Counted from the first letter of the stretch, positions 1 through 6,623 are shown. The stretch is DNA of 7,309 nucleotides from Victivallales bacterium (GCA_017543165.1 JAFYGL010000773.1:1-7309), one strand, 5' to 3'. The notes: generated from the sequence alone by a model not told the origin. Program-made: numbers and translations.

Positions 1-282
1 CCCGTCCTCGGATTTGCCGTGGCTGTAGAGGAAGTCGTATCCCTGCCTGGCAATGTCCATCCACTTGTCATTGCCGCCCTGTGCAATGGAGAATTTGGCG
101 AACATATAGACGATGCGCCACTGCATCCACATGTATTTCTCGGTGTCATACACGGAGCCATCCCTGTCCAGGGATGTGAAATAGCCACCGTATTCCTTGT
201 CAACACAATGCTCTTCCCAGAATGGGATTACATTTTCGTAAAGTTCCGCCCTGTAGCGGTCACGCACTGCCTGCATATCCAT
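1..282 (-). CDS. N-acylglucosamine 2-epimerase (AGE) family sugar epimerase, N-terminal part (3' end off window)
   Basis: The visible 94 residues match the start of AGE-superfamily proteins (renin-binding protein / cellobiose and mannose 2-epimerase relatives). These are cytoplasmic (alpha/alpha)6-barrel enzymes that interconvert sugars epimeric at C2, such as GlcNAc/ManNAc or Glc/Man units. Seen directly: an FWEEH segment near residue 21, YGGYF at 31-35, a LDRDG turn at 38-42, and the block TEKYMWMQWR at 47-56, which corresponds to the family's conserved K-x-x-W-x-Q-x-R active-site stretch. There is no signal peptide. The ATG at 282 is chosen because AAGGAG lies 9 nt upstream. A second in-frame ATG two codons later is less well spaced. 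Family members are about 390-430 residues, so roughly three quarters, including the catalytic histidines, lies beyond the left edge. It is transcribed divergently from the AbgB-like gene. The family assignment is firm; the exact substrate (free sugar, N-acetylated sugar or disaccharide) is not determinable. Confidence 0.88.
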   Translation of the reverse strand, partial: MDMQAVRDRYRAELYENVIPFWEEHCVDKEYGGYFTSLDRDGSVYDTEKYMWMQWRIVYMFAKFSIAQGGNDKWMDIARQGYDFLYSHGKSEDG

Positions 283-291
283 AGTAAAAAA

Positions 292-297
292 CTCCTT
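292..297 (-). promoter_or_regulatory. Ribosome binding site of the AGE-family epimerase
   Basis: AAGGAG on the minus strand, 9 nt before the ATG at 282. It decides the start codon in favour of the first of two nearby methionines. Confidence 0.7.
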
Positions 298-314
298 CTC
301 TTTTGAATTACAGT

Positions 315-342
315 AATATACGCGACAAAACTATCACCGCAA
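315..342 (-). promoter_or_regulatory. Candidate sigma-70-type promoter for the AGE-family epimerase
   Basis: On the minus strand, TTGCGG (337-342) and TATATT (315-320) are separated by 16 nt and lie upstream of the ribosome binding site. The -10 is good and the -35 matches only in its first half. Found by eye from hexamer similarity only; the organism's promoter consensus is unknown. Confidence 0.3.
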
Positions 343-350
343 ACAATCAA

Positions 351-381
351 CGCAGAGACGCGCGGAGTTTTTCTCTCTGCG
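351..381. repeat. Small hairpin / dispersed-repeat-like element in the divergent intergenic region
   Basis: CGCAGAGA (351-358) is the exact reverse complement of TCTCTGCG (374-381), an 8-bp stem with a 15-nt GC-rich-then-T-rich loop. The loop continues the theme with CGCGCGGAG, so the left half reads as an imperfect tandem of a CGCAGAGACGC-like unit. Similar CGCAGAGACGCAGAG strings occur as dispersed intergenic repeats in many uncultured bacteria (general knowledge, not checked here). It lies upstream of both candidate divergent promoters and could also act as an operator. The 283-481 gap holds no credible gene. Confidence 0.45.
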
Positions 382-412
382 CCACACGGGGGAAATGTAA
401 CATCTGGCTTTG

Positions 413-441
413 TTGAAATATCCAAGAAGGAGGGCTACATT
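413..441 (+). promoter_or_regulatory. Candidate sigma-70-type promoter for the AbgB-like gene
   Basis: TTGAAA (413-418, 5 of 6 to TTGACA) and TACATT (436-441, 4 of 6 to TATAAT) are separated by exactly 17 nt. Predicted transcription would begin near 448, leaving a leader of about 35 nt before the ATG at 482. An AAGGAGGG string (427-434) sits inside the spacer with no start codon at a usable distance. Confidence 0.35.
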
Positions 442-481
442 AGAATCGTTTTGCGAAGAGGCGTTTAAATAAGTAAAAGCA

Positions 482-1858
482 ATGGAACTGAATATGAACT
501 ATGACTTTCTCAAAGAAATCGACATCAGGCAAGACGATATCATACGATTGGCTGACACCGTATGGGACAACCCTGAAACGGCATTCAAGGAATATATTTC
601 GTCTGGCGCAATCAAAGCATTCCTGGGCGCGGAGGGGTTCTCAATCGAAGAAAACGTGGCTGGTCTTCCCACAGCATTCATCGCCTCATTTGGCACAGGG
701 CATCCAGAAATTGGCATAATTGCAGAATTCGATGCGCTTGACGGCCTCAGCCAGCAGGCCTTGTCCCCCACAAAGATAAAGATTGAAGGCGTCAAAAACG
801 GGCATGGCTGCGGGCATCACATCTACTGTGGAAACGCCGTGGCCGCCGCCCTCGCCATCAAGCGCCACCTGATTGAAAGCGGCATTCAAGGCACGGTGAA
901 GGTGCTGGGCTGCCCAGGTGAAGAGGGCGGCAGCGGCAAGGCATACATGGCGCGTGAGGGCGCATTCAAGTCCCTTGACGCCGCAATAGGCGGCCATCCA
1001 GAGTGCTTTTGGGCAGTGCGCACACGCCCCTCACTGGCATGCTGCAATATTTTGTACATTTTTGACGGACGCCCCTCCCACGCTGGCGCCTCGCCTCATC
1101 TTGGCCGCAGTGCGCTGGATGCAGTCGAACTGATGAACATAGCAGTCAATTTCCTGCGCGAACACATTCCATACGACAACCGCGTGCACTATGCCATCAC
1201 GGATTCTGGAGGCAATGCACCAAATGTGGTTCAGGCCCACGCGGAGGTCATGTACATGATGCGCGCCAAGGACAATGCAGACCTGAAATCCCTGTGCAGG
1301 CGAGTGGACAACTGCGCCAAGGCGGCTGCGCTCGCCACAGACACCACAGTCTCCAGTGATTTCCATTCCGCCAGTTCCAACCTCATCACAATACCCACAC
1401 TGCAGCGCACGCTGCATCAGGCAATGCTGGATGTCCCGCTGCCCACACCTGACGAAAAGGACATCGCCTTTGCAAAGGAACTCATAAAAACACTGCCAGA
1501 CCGTGCTCCAAACGCACCACTTTACCCAGAGGCCCGCGTCCAGCCACTTCCCGAGCATGTCGCCCCGCATTTCGGCTCCACTGACACGGGCGATGTCAGT
1601 TGGAATTGCCCGACTGTCCAAATGCATGTTGGCTGTTGGGTTCCTGGAACGCCAGGCCACAGTTGGCAGACTGTCTCACAAGGCAAAAACGGCTACGCGC
1701 GTCGGGCAATGCTATATGCAGGCAAGGCGATTGCGCTTGCCGCAGTACGCCTTATGGAAAAACCAGAACTTCTCGCTGCGGCGAAAAAGGAACACCTGGA
1801 ACGCACTGGCGGCAAATACGAACCAGCCATGCCCTCAGGTGTCATGCCCCATCTATAG
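482..1858 (+). CDS. abgB: M20D-family amidohydrolase, AbgB-like (p-aminobenzoyl-glutamate hydrolase subunit B subfamily)
   Basis: A 458-residue cytoplasmic metallohydrolase closely resembling E. coli AbgB (about 480 residues), which with AbgA cleaves p-aminobenzoyl-glutamate, a folate breakdown product. Recognisable blocks in order: DNPETAFKE (29-37), AEFDALDGLSQQA (81-93), GHGCGHH (107-113), GCPGEEGGSGK (143-153), GGHPE (170-174), SHAG then SPHLGRSALDA (199-214), NAPNVVQA (245-252), STDTGDVSW (366-374) and PGHSWQTVSQG (391-401). By analogy with M20D structures, the metal ligands are C110, H112, E148, H172 and H393, the general base is E147, and H200 belongs to the lid/dimerisation domain (about 186-300). 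All are present, so the enzyme should be active. AbgB carries N where this has H113. An in-frame stop at 470-472 limits the start to ATG 482 or ATG 494; neither has a strong ribosome binding site, but GGAA lies 6 nt before 494. No abgA or abgT is in view, so the substrate may differ: another N-acyl or peptide-like amide is possible. Confidence 0.9.
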   Translation: MELNMNYDFLKEIDIRQDDIIRLADTVWDNPETAFKEYISSGAIKAFLGAEGFSIEENVAGLPTAFIASFGTGHPEIGIIAEFDALDGLSQQALSPTKIKIEGVKNGHGCGHHIYCGNAVAAALAIKRHLIESGIQGTVKVLGCPGEEGGSGKAYMAREGAFKSLDAAIGGHPECFWAVRTRPSLACCNILYIFDGRPSHAGASPHLGRSALDAVELMNIAVNFLREHIPYDNRVHYAITDSGGNAPNVVQAHAEVMYMMRAKDNADLKSLCRRVDNCAKAAALATDTTVSSDFHSASSNLITIPTLQRTLHQAMLDVPLPTPDEKDIAFAKELIKTLPDRAPNAPLYPEARVQPLPEHVAPHFGSTDTGDVSWNCPTVQMHVGCWVPGTPGHSWQTVSQGKNGYARRAMLYAGKAIALAAVRLMEKPELLAAAKKEHLERTGGKYEPAMPSGVMPHL

Positions 1859-1918
1859 CTTTTGTTTAATAGTTTGCAGACTGACGGGATACTAAAGGAG
1901 TTTCTATCTCTGGGGAAT

Positions 1919-1925
1919 AAGGAGG
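1919..1925 (+). promoter_or_regulatory. Ribosome binding site of the RhuM-family gene
   Basis: AAGGAGG, a near-perfect Shine-Dalgarno sequence, lies 8 nt before the ATG at 1934. It fixes the start there, although the frame stays open back to an ATG at 1862. The extra 24 codons from 1862 have no ribosome binding site and no family similarity. A second AAAGGAG string at 1894-1900 has no start codon at a suitable distance. Confidence 0.8.
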
Positions 1926-1933
1926 AAACAGCA

Positions 1934-2974
1934 ATGAATGAACTGCAGAAAAGCCACTTTTTGATTTACCAGTCCGAAGACGGAAATATCAAAATTGATG
2001 TGCGTTTTGAGAATGAGACCGTCTGGCTGACTCAGGCCATGATAGTGGAATTGTTCCAGTCAAGCAAAGCCAATGTCAGCGAACATATTGCCAATATTTT
2101 TGCCGAGGGGGAACTCTCACCAGAAGCAACTGTTCGGAAAATCCGAACAGTTCGACAAGAGGGTTCCCGCCAAGTGGTGCGGGAACTAGACTATTATAAT
2201 CTTGACCTTATCATCTCGGTGGGATATCGCATAAAGTCCAAGGTGGCGACACAGTTCCGCATCTGGGCAACGCAGCACCTTAGCGAATTCATCCGCAAAG
2301 GCTTTCTGCTTGACGATGAACGGCTGAAAAATCCAGACCTCCCCTTTGACTATTTTGACGAGTTGCTGGAGCGTATTCAGGCAATCCGAACCTCCGAGAA
2401 GCGCTTTTATCAGAAAATCACCGACATCTACGCCACCAGCATCGACTATGACCCGACGGATGATATCAGCATACGCTTCTTTCAGACAGTGCAGAACAAG
2501 ATGCATTGGGCAATCAGCGGTCAGACAGCCGCCGAGATTATAGCGTCGCGGGCAGATCATACACTGCCCAATATGGGCCTCACCAGTTTTCGTGGCGCAA
2601 AAGTACGCAAAAGCGACGTAGGCATCGCCAAGAACTATCTCTCGCAAGAGGAAATCTCCGCATTGAACAACCTTACCGAACAATATCTTGTTTTTGCTCA
2701 GGGCCAGGCGATGCGTCATATTCCGATGCACATGAGCGACTGGGTGGCGAAACTGGATGCCTTTATCACCATCAATGGGCGTGACATACTGACCGACACA
2801 GGCAAAATATCCCACGAACTGGCAATGCAGAAGGCAGAAACCGAGTATGACCTCTTCAATGCGGCACGCATCGCCGCCGAGGCAGAAAAACCAAACGACT
2901 TCGATAAATTTGCCGCAGGCCTCCCGCCTGCTCGTCTTAATCAACGCAAGTATAAACACAAAAGAGGTTTATGA
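1934..2974 (+). CDS. rhuM: RhuM-family protein (Virulence_RhuM, PF13310 type)
   Basis: A 346-residue soluble protein, full family length, named after RhuM of Salmonella pathogenicity island 3; the biochemical activity of the family is not settled. Seen: an N-terminal segment with VWLTQAMIVELFQ (30-42) and a short helix-turn-helix-like stretch SSKANVSEHIANIF (43-56); TVRKIRTVR (66-74); the signature YYNLDLIISVGYRIKS (87-102) and FRIWATQHLSEFIRKGF (108-124); then a C-terminal half with NKMHWAISGQTAAEII (188-203), LPNMGLTSFRGAKVRK (211-226), IAKNYLSQEEI (231-241) and the closing DILTDTGKISHELAMQKAE (284-302). The N-terminal pattern resembles the Bro-N/KilA-N/ORF6N-like domains of phage and mobile-element proteins, so DNA contact is plausible but inferred. 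The tail (about 310-346) is charged and looks disordered. It starts 75 nt after the AbgB-like gene on the same strand and may be co-transcribed, but its strong ribosome binding site and lack of related neighbours suggest an independently acquired gene. Convergent with the large secreted-protein gene. Confidence 0.9.
   Translation: MNELQKSHFLIYQSEDGNIKIDVRFENETVWLTQAMIVELFQSSKANVSEHIANIFAEGELSPEATVRKIRTVRQEGSRQVVRELDYYNLDLIISVGYRIKSKVATQFRIWATQHLSEFIRKGFLLDDERLKNPDLPFDYFDELLERIQAIRTSEKRFYQKITDIYATSIDYDPTDDISIRFFQTVQNKMHWAISGQTAAEIIASRADHTLPNMGLTSFRGAKVRKSDVGIAKNYLSQEEISALNNLTEQYLVFAQGQAMRHIPMHMSDWVAKLDAFITINGRDILTDTGKISHELAMQKAETEYDLFNAARIAAEAEKPNDFDKFAAGLPPARLNQRKYKHKRGL
2128..2152. repeat. 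Perfect 11-bp inverted repeat inside the RhuM-family gene
   Basis: AACTGTTCGGA (2128-2138) and its exact reverse complement (2142-2152) are separated by AAA. It lies in the codons for the TVRKIRTV segment, where two TVR-like repeats in the protein help create the symmetry. The messenger would form a stable hairpin about 195 nt into the coding region. An operator-like role is speculative; coincidence of codon choice is possible. Confidence 0.5.
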
Positions 2975-3002
2975 GTATTTTCACACAGGCAAAAATCCAG
3001 CA

Positions 3003-3033
3003 CTATTCCGCGCGGCACGCTATTCCGCGCGGC
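3003..3033. repeat. Two-copy direct repeat in the convergent intergenic region
   Basis: CTATTCCGCGCGGC occurs at 3003-3016 and again at 3020-3033, a 17-bp period with 3 nt between copies. The second copy forms part of the left arm of the hairpin at 3026-3047. A degenerate relative, CTATCCGCGCC, appears near 3089. The interval 2975-3121 contains no gene. Confidence 0.6.
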
Positions 3034-3047
3034 CATTTGGCCGCGCG
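3026..3047. terminator. GC-rich stem-loop between convergent genes, possible bidirectional terminator
   Basis: CGCGCGGCC (3026-3034) pairs perfectly with GGCCGCGCG (3039-3047) around an ATTT loop. It lies 52 nt after the RhuM-family stop and 75 nt beyond the stop of the large minus-strand gene, a place where both transcripts should end. Neither strand has a T-run after the stem, so it is not a canonical intrinsic terminator. An alternative stem, CGCGTC (3044-3049) with GACGCG (3052-3057), overlaps the right arm and would compete with it. Confidence 0.4.
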
Positions 3048-3121
3048 TCAGGACGCGTGACTGCCATCCGCGCCTGGCTGGCACAATACTATCCGCGCCC
3101 CCAGTCTTACCACAGTCCACA

Positions 3122-6100
3122 CTAGAGTTTGTAGATTTTGCTGAACACTGGGACAGGCAGGCCGCCGCCCAGCACATCCAGCCGCAGGTCCAGTTGCCCT
3201 GGCTTGAAATTCTGCTTCAGTTTGCCCAGTTTGAATGTGCCTTCCCAAATCAACTTGTTTTCTGGATTTGGCTTCAACTGGTATTCTGGCGTCTGGTCCT
3301 TGAAGCGGTAACTCAGCCTGGCGGATACGCTTTCCGCTGGACGAAGCAATTCGGCGCGGACAAATAGCGTGTCGCCTTCTATTTTGGCTGTCGCCATGCA
3401 GTCCGCCTTCTTCACAATGCTGATGCTGCTGAAAATCAGTTCCTCGCAGTATGCGTAGATTGCCAGATAACTGCGCTTTTTGCCGATTAGACTGGTCTCT
3501 TTCAGGTTGAACGTGTATATGCCTGGCACGGGAGAACTGTCCTGGAAATACGAGCCCAGCCCAGGACCCTGCACGCACCAGGCATGGTAGTTGCCCTGGT
3601 TCATCCTGACGCTGTCCAGTTTGCATACCAGCCATGGATATTCCTCGCTGACAGGAATGTCTATGTTCGTGGCAGGCGAAATCTCCTTTGGAAGTAGTTT
3701 ATCGCCAGAGATGACCAGACGCCCCTGCTCGTCCCCGAAAATGCGTATCCTCTTGTCATCCCAGCCGCCTTTGCCGAGTTTCACATTAGTGCCGTCCCTG
3801 CGCCATAGCACATTCTCCTTTTCGTCAAGCAAAGGCTGCTGCTGGCTGGCGTCCTGCGGCTTTTGCGGTGCATCGTCGTATGCCTCAACCTCGTACAGCT
3901 CCACGCTCTCCTTGCCAGTTGGGAACTCCAGCCTCAACTTGACAGTGCGCACCTTTTCCTGGCAAGTGTAGGACTTGACGTATTTCTCCACCTTGACCAG
4001 GGAAATATCGTCCAGTTTCCTCCATTCGCCATCTTTCCAATATTTTACGGTCATTTTCTCGATGCCGCTGCCATTCACGACCAGCCTGGTGAATTCGGGC
4101 ACGAATGTGGAGAAACTCAATTCCAGCCAGGAGGGCTTCCACCTGGAGGCGGACCATGCCAGCATGTTGTCCACACCGTCAAACAACTTGCTGTGCGTCC
4201 ATTCCTCCCTGCCAAAATGCTCAAAGCCTGATGCCTGCATGTTGATCTGGAAGCCCTTTTCAAAGAGTATGCTTTTGTTGGACAAACGCTGTTTTTCCTT
4301 TTCTTCGATGAGCGCGGCGATTTCCGCCTTGCTGGGCAGGCCCTGGTCCATCTTCTTTGTGGTGAAGAGGGCGGTTTCGTTGGGCTTCAAGTCAATCGCA
4401 CCATTGAATGTGCGTGTGCCTCTGAATTCTGCCAGGCCCTTGAGGCTGCTTTCAAAATGGGCGGCCTTGCCAGAGACATTCACAAGAATGAGCAGTTTTT
4501 CGCCATTGGCGGTGAATATGGCGGAGAAGGTTCCCTCTGGCGCATCAAGCGTCTTCTTGTCATGCGTCAGCAGGAATGGATCCAGTCTTTTGAGGGACTG
4601 CATGACATAGCGGGTGCCCTCGTACATGACCGCCCTGTCCCCCAAATCATGGTAGTGGAAGGTCTCAATGCCAGATACGCCTGTCACCACGGAAATCCAG
4701 ATTGAGGCATCGATTTCATCCAATGTGGGATAGTCGGCCATTCTGTTCCAGTAATTGCGGTAACTGAAGCATTGCGGCACCAGGGCAGACGCCTTGTTCG
4801 GGGCAAGCCAGGCGTTGAAGTAATTTGGTATCTTGTGCAGCGGGATTGTAAGAAGGCGGTTGCCCCTGCCGTCGAAATAAGGCGCCCAGTATGGGTGCGC
4901 CGTGATGTAGTCCGCGCAGTCCGCATAGCGTGCTCCAGCGCGGCTGCAAATCATCACGGGATGGAACAAGTCAAGGGACTTGACATATTTGTAGAGGTGC
5001 CTTAGATACACGGGGGATATGTTCCTGCATTCTGGCTCGTCAATGAGGAAATAGTAGGTGAAGTCCTGGTTGCGCATGGATTCGATTTTCGCCTTGATTT
5101 TCGCCAGCAGTTCAGGGCTGGGCTCAATGTCCCTGACCGCCTCCGCCTCAATGCCTTTGAGCAGCCTGGATGGTTCCAGTGTTCTTCTGAGCACAATGTC
5201 ATTGTTTGTGCAGAATGAATCGCGTCTTGTCTTCATGAACTCATTGAAGCGGCGGCCAGTTCCAAAGCCCTCGAGGCCTTCAATCATGCGCACGAATATG
5301 GGCTTGCCATCCTGCACAAGATAGCCGTTTTCAATCCAGACCATCCTGTTTTTTGCAGGCGCGGGCGCATTTACCTTGACCTGCGCCTGGCCGCCCTCCA
5401 CCCTGGCTGTGAGCAGTGCCCCGTCAGTGCCGATGCCAGTGGCGTCAAATGCGAATGGATGCTCCAGTTTGTCGCCTTGGAACTCCAGTTTCTGCGGCTT
5501 TATGCCCTGGCCCTGTATTTCAAGTGTCAGTTTTCCCTTGCTGCGCTGGCGCACAATTCCCTTTATCCTGCTCTTGTCCTGCCCTGGATAGAATGTGTCC
5601 GAATAGCCTGGTGTTGTGAGTTTTATTGAGACTGGCTCGTACTCCAGCATAATCGGGTATTCGCGGCCCAAAGTCTCGCCGCCGTCAAGCACGAACTTGA
5701 CCTTGCTGCGGCAATTGGCCTTGTCAAAACTGCATGGCAGTTCAATTTTGTTTTCGCCATTGGCCAGTTTGATTTGCTCCTTGCGTCCCTGGTATGCGAT
5801 GCTGTGGGTCCCGCCTAGTGCGGAGTAAATGTTCAGTTTCAGCTTGCCATGATAGATTTTGCCGTCAAAGTTGCTGATTTCAGCGGCTATGCTCTCAATG
5901 GAGAAGTCGTCCTTGTCCTGGCGTTTTGGAAAGCCTTTCAGTTTGCGGAAAAGGGAACTTTCCTGGTTGACATGGATAAGCGGGCTCCATGTTATGCTGC
6001 CCTTTGCCTCGGGCACCCTGTCCCTGGTTATGTTCACGAGCCACTCCGTCTGCCAAATTCTGTTGCGGGTATGGTAGAAGCCCGCCAGCGGAATCCTGAC

Positions 6101-6559
6101 CTCGCAGGACCAGAAGTCCTTGCCAAGGAAGACTGCGCTGTCCCACAAGGGCGCGTATCCCGGGTCTGGCTTGATGTGGCCGCCTTCATAGTAGTACTGG
6201 CACCATCTTACATTGCCTGCCGACACCACGAACTGGTAGAACTCATCCTGCTTGCAGGCTGGCGAAAGGAAAATCTCCACCAAATCGCAGCCCCATGGAT
6301 AGGGCTGCACAGGCGCCTTTATTTTGGCCATGCATGGCTCGTCGCAGCGTATGCCAAAATATAGATTGTCACCGTCGTTGCAGACGCGGAACGAGGTCTG
6401 CGGCATTATGACTTTGTTCTTGCTGCCCTTGAAGTCCTGGAAATCACTGTGGACATGGGCCTCCTTCCACTGCGGCTCATCCAGTTTTCCATCCAGGTCA
6501 ATTGCACCAGCAAAACCCAGCAACGACACCAGCAAAAACAAAACAAGTGACTTTTCCAT
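3122..6559 (-). CDS. Secreted multidomain glycoside-hydrolase-like protein with CBM9-like and F5/8 type C-like domains
   Basis: A 1145-residue exported protein, probably binding and cleaving or remodelling a glycan outside the cytoplasm. Residues 1-19 are a signal peptide (MEKS, then a hydrophobic core ending in AGA). About 20-210 is a CBM9-like domain beginning IDLDGKLDEPQW, with DNLYFGIRCDEP (64-75), DLVEIFLSP (92-100), FWSCEVRIPLAGF (149-161) and TEWLVNITRDR (171-181); it contains seven cysteines. About 220-400 is beta-sandwich-like. About 405-670 looks like a compact TIM barrel, opening with ENGYLVQDGKPIFVRMIEG and carrying YYFLIDEPE (502-510), HPYW (555-558) and GVSGIETFHYHD (627-638). 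E508 or E510 is a candidate acid/base and E632 a candidate partner, both inferred. About 675-735 is a beta cap. About 765-896 resembles F5/8 type C/CBM32 (KLFDG, WLELSF, YEVEAY). A P/Q-rich linker (897-912) leads to two beta-rich C-terminal modules (915-1145). No Shine-Dalgarno is visible before the ATG. The enzyme family and substrate are not recognised. Confidence 0.85.
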   Translation of the reverse strand: MEKSLVLFLLVSLLGFAGAIDLDGKLDEPQWKEAHVHSDFQDFKGSKNKVIMPQTSFRVCNDGDNLYFGIRCDEPCMAKIKAPVQPYPWGCDLVEIFLSPACKQDEFYQFVVSAGNVRWCQYYYEGGHIKPDPGYAPLWDSAVFLGKDFWSCEVRIPLAGFYHTRNRIWQTEWLVNITRDRVPEAKGSITWSPLIHVNQESSLFRKLKGFPKRQDKDDFSIESIAAEISNFDGKIYHGKLKLNIYSALGGTHSIAYQGRKEQIKLANGENKIELPCSFDKANCRSKVKFVLDGGETLGREYPIMLEYEPVSIKLTTPGYSDTFYPGQDKSRIKGIVRQRSKGKLTLEIQGQGIKPQKLEFQGDKLEHPFAFDATGIGTDGALLTARVEGGQAQVKVNAPAPAKNRMVWIENGYLVQDGKPIFVRMIEGLEGFGTGRRFNEFMKTRRDSFCTNNDIVLRRTLEPSRLLKGIEAEAVRDIEPSPELLAKIKAKIESMRNQDFTYYFLIDEPECRNISPVYLRHLYKYVKSLDLFHPVMICSRAGARYADCADYITAHPYWAPYFDGRGNRLLTIPLHKIPNYFNAWLAPNKASALVPQCFSYRNYWNRMADYPTLDEIDASIWISVVTGVSGIETFHYHDLGDRAVMYEGTRYVMQSLKRLDPFLLTHDKKTLDAPEGTFSAIFTANGEKLLILVNVSGKAAHFESSLKGLAEFRGTRTFNGAIDLKPNETALFTTKKMDQGLPSKAEIAALIEEKEKQRLSNKSILFEKGFQINMQASGFEHFGREEWTHSKLFDGVDNMLAWSASRWKPSWLELSFSTFVPEFTRLVVNGSGIEKMTVKYWKDGEWRKLDDISLVKVEKYVKSYTCQEKVRTVKLRLEFPTGKESVELYEVEAYDDAPQKPQDASQQQPLLDEKENVLWRRDGTNVKLGKGGWDDKRIRIFGDEQGRLVISGDKLLPKEISPATNIDIPVSEEYPWLVCKLDSVRMNQGNYHAWCVQGPGLGSYFQDSSPVPGIYTFNLKETSLIGKKRSYLAIYAYCEELIFSSISIVKKADCMATAKIEGDTLFVRAELLRPAESVSARLSYRFKDQTPEYQLKPNPENKLIWEGTFKLGKLKQNFKPGQLDLRLDVLGGGLPVPVFSKIYKL

Positions 6560-6581
6560 GGTAATTAATCGGGGGTGGTTG

Positions 6582-6608
6582 ATTGTAACTATTCAGTACT
6601 TACCTGAA
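6582..6608 (-). promoter_or_regulatory. Weak promoter/operator candidate for the large secreted protein gene
   Basis: On the minus strand, TACAAT (6587-6582) is a 5-of-6 match to a -10 box, 22 nt before the ATG. Just upstream, a 5-bp dyad TTCAG/CTGAA (6592-6596 and 6604-6608) spans where the -35/spacer would be and could bind a dimeric regulator. No convincing -35 hexamer is present. Confidence 0.22.
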
Positions 6609-6623
6609 GGTCTGGATTTTTTA

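Noticed and set aside
19..306. 95-codon plus-strand frame at the left edge
   Set aside because: Antisense to the AGE-family epimerase, whose conserved blocks and ribosome binding site are clear on the minus strand.
1031..1660. 209-codon open frame on the minus strand
   Set aside because: It lies antisense inside the AbgB-like gene, whose motifs are unmistakable. Its translation is low-complexity in function and resembles nothing.
1862..1933. N-terminal extension of the RhuM-family gene from ATG 1862
   Set aside because: The added 24 codons have no ribosome binding site and no family similarity, whereas ATG 1934 follows AAGGAGG by 8 nt.
2186..2959. 257-codon open frame on the minus strand
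   Set aside because: Antisense shadow of the RhuM-family gene; no recognisable domain or ribosome binding site.
3048..3635. 195-codon minus-strand frame overlapping the end of the large gene
   Set aside because: It is a +1-type shadow of the 1145-residue frame, Q/R/G-rich as expected for an out-of-frame reading.
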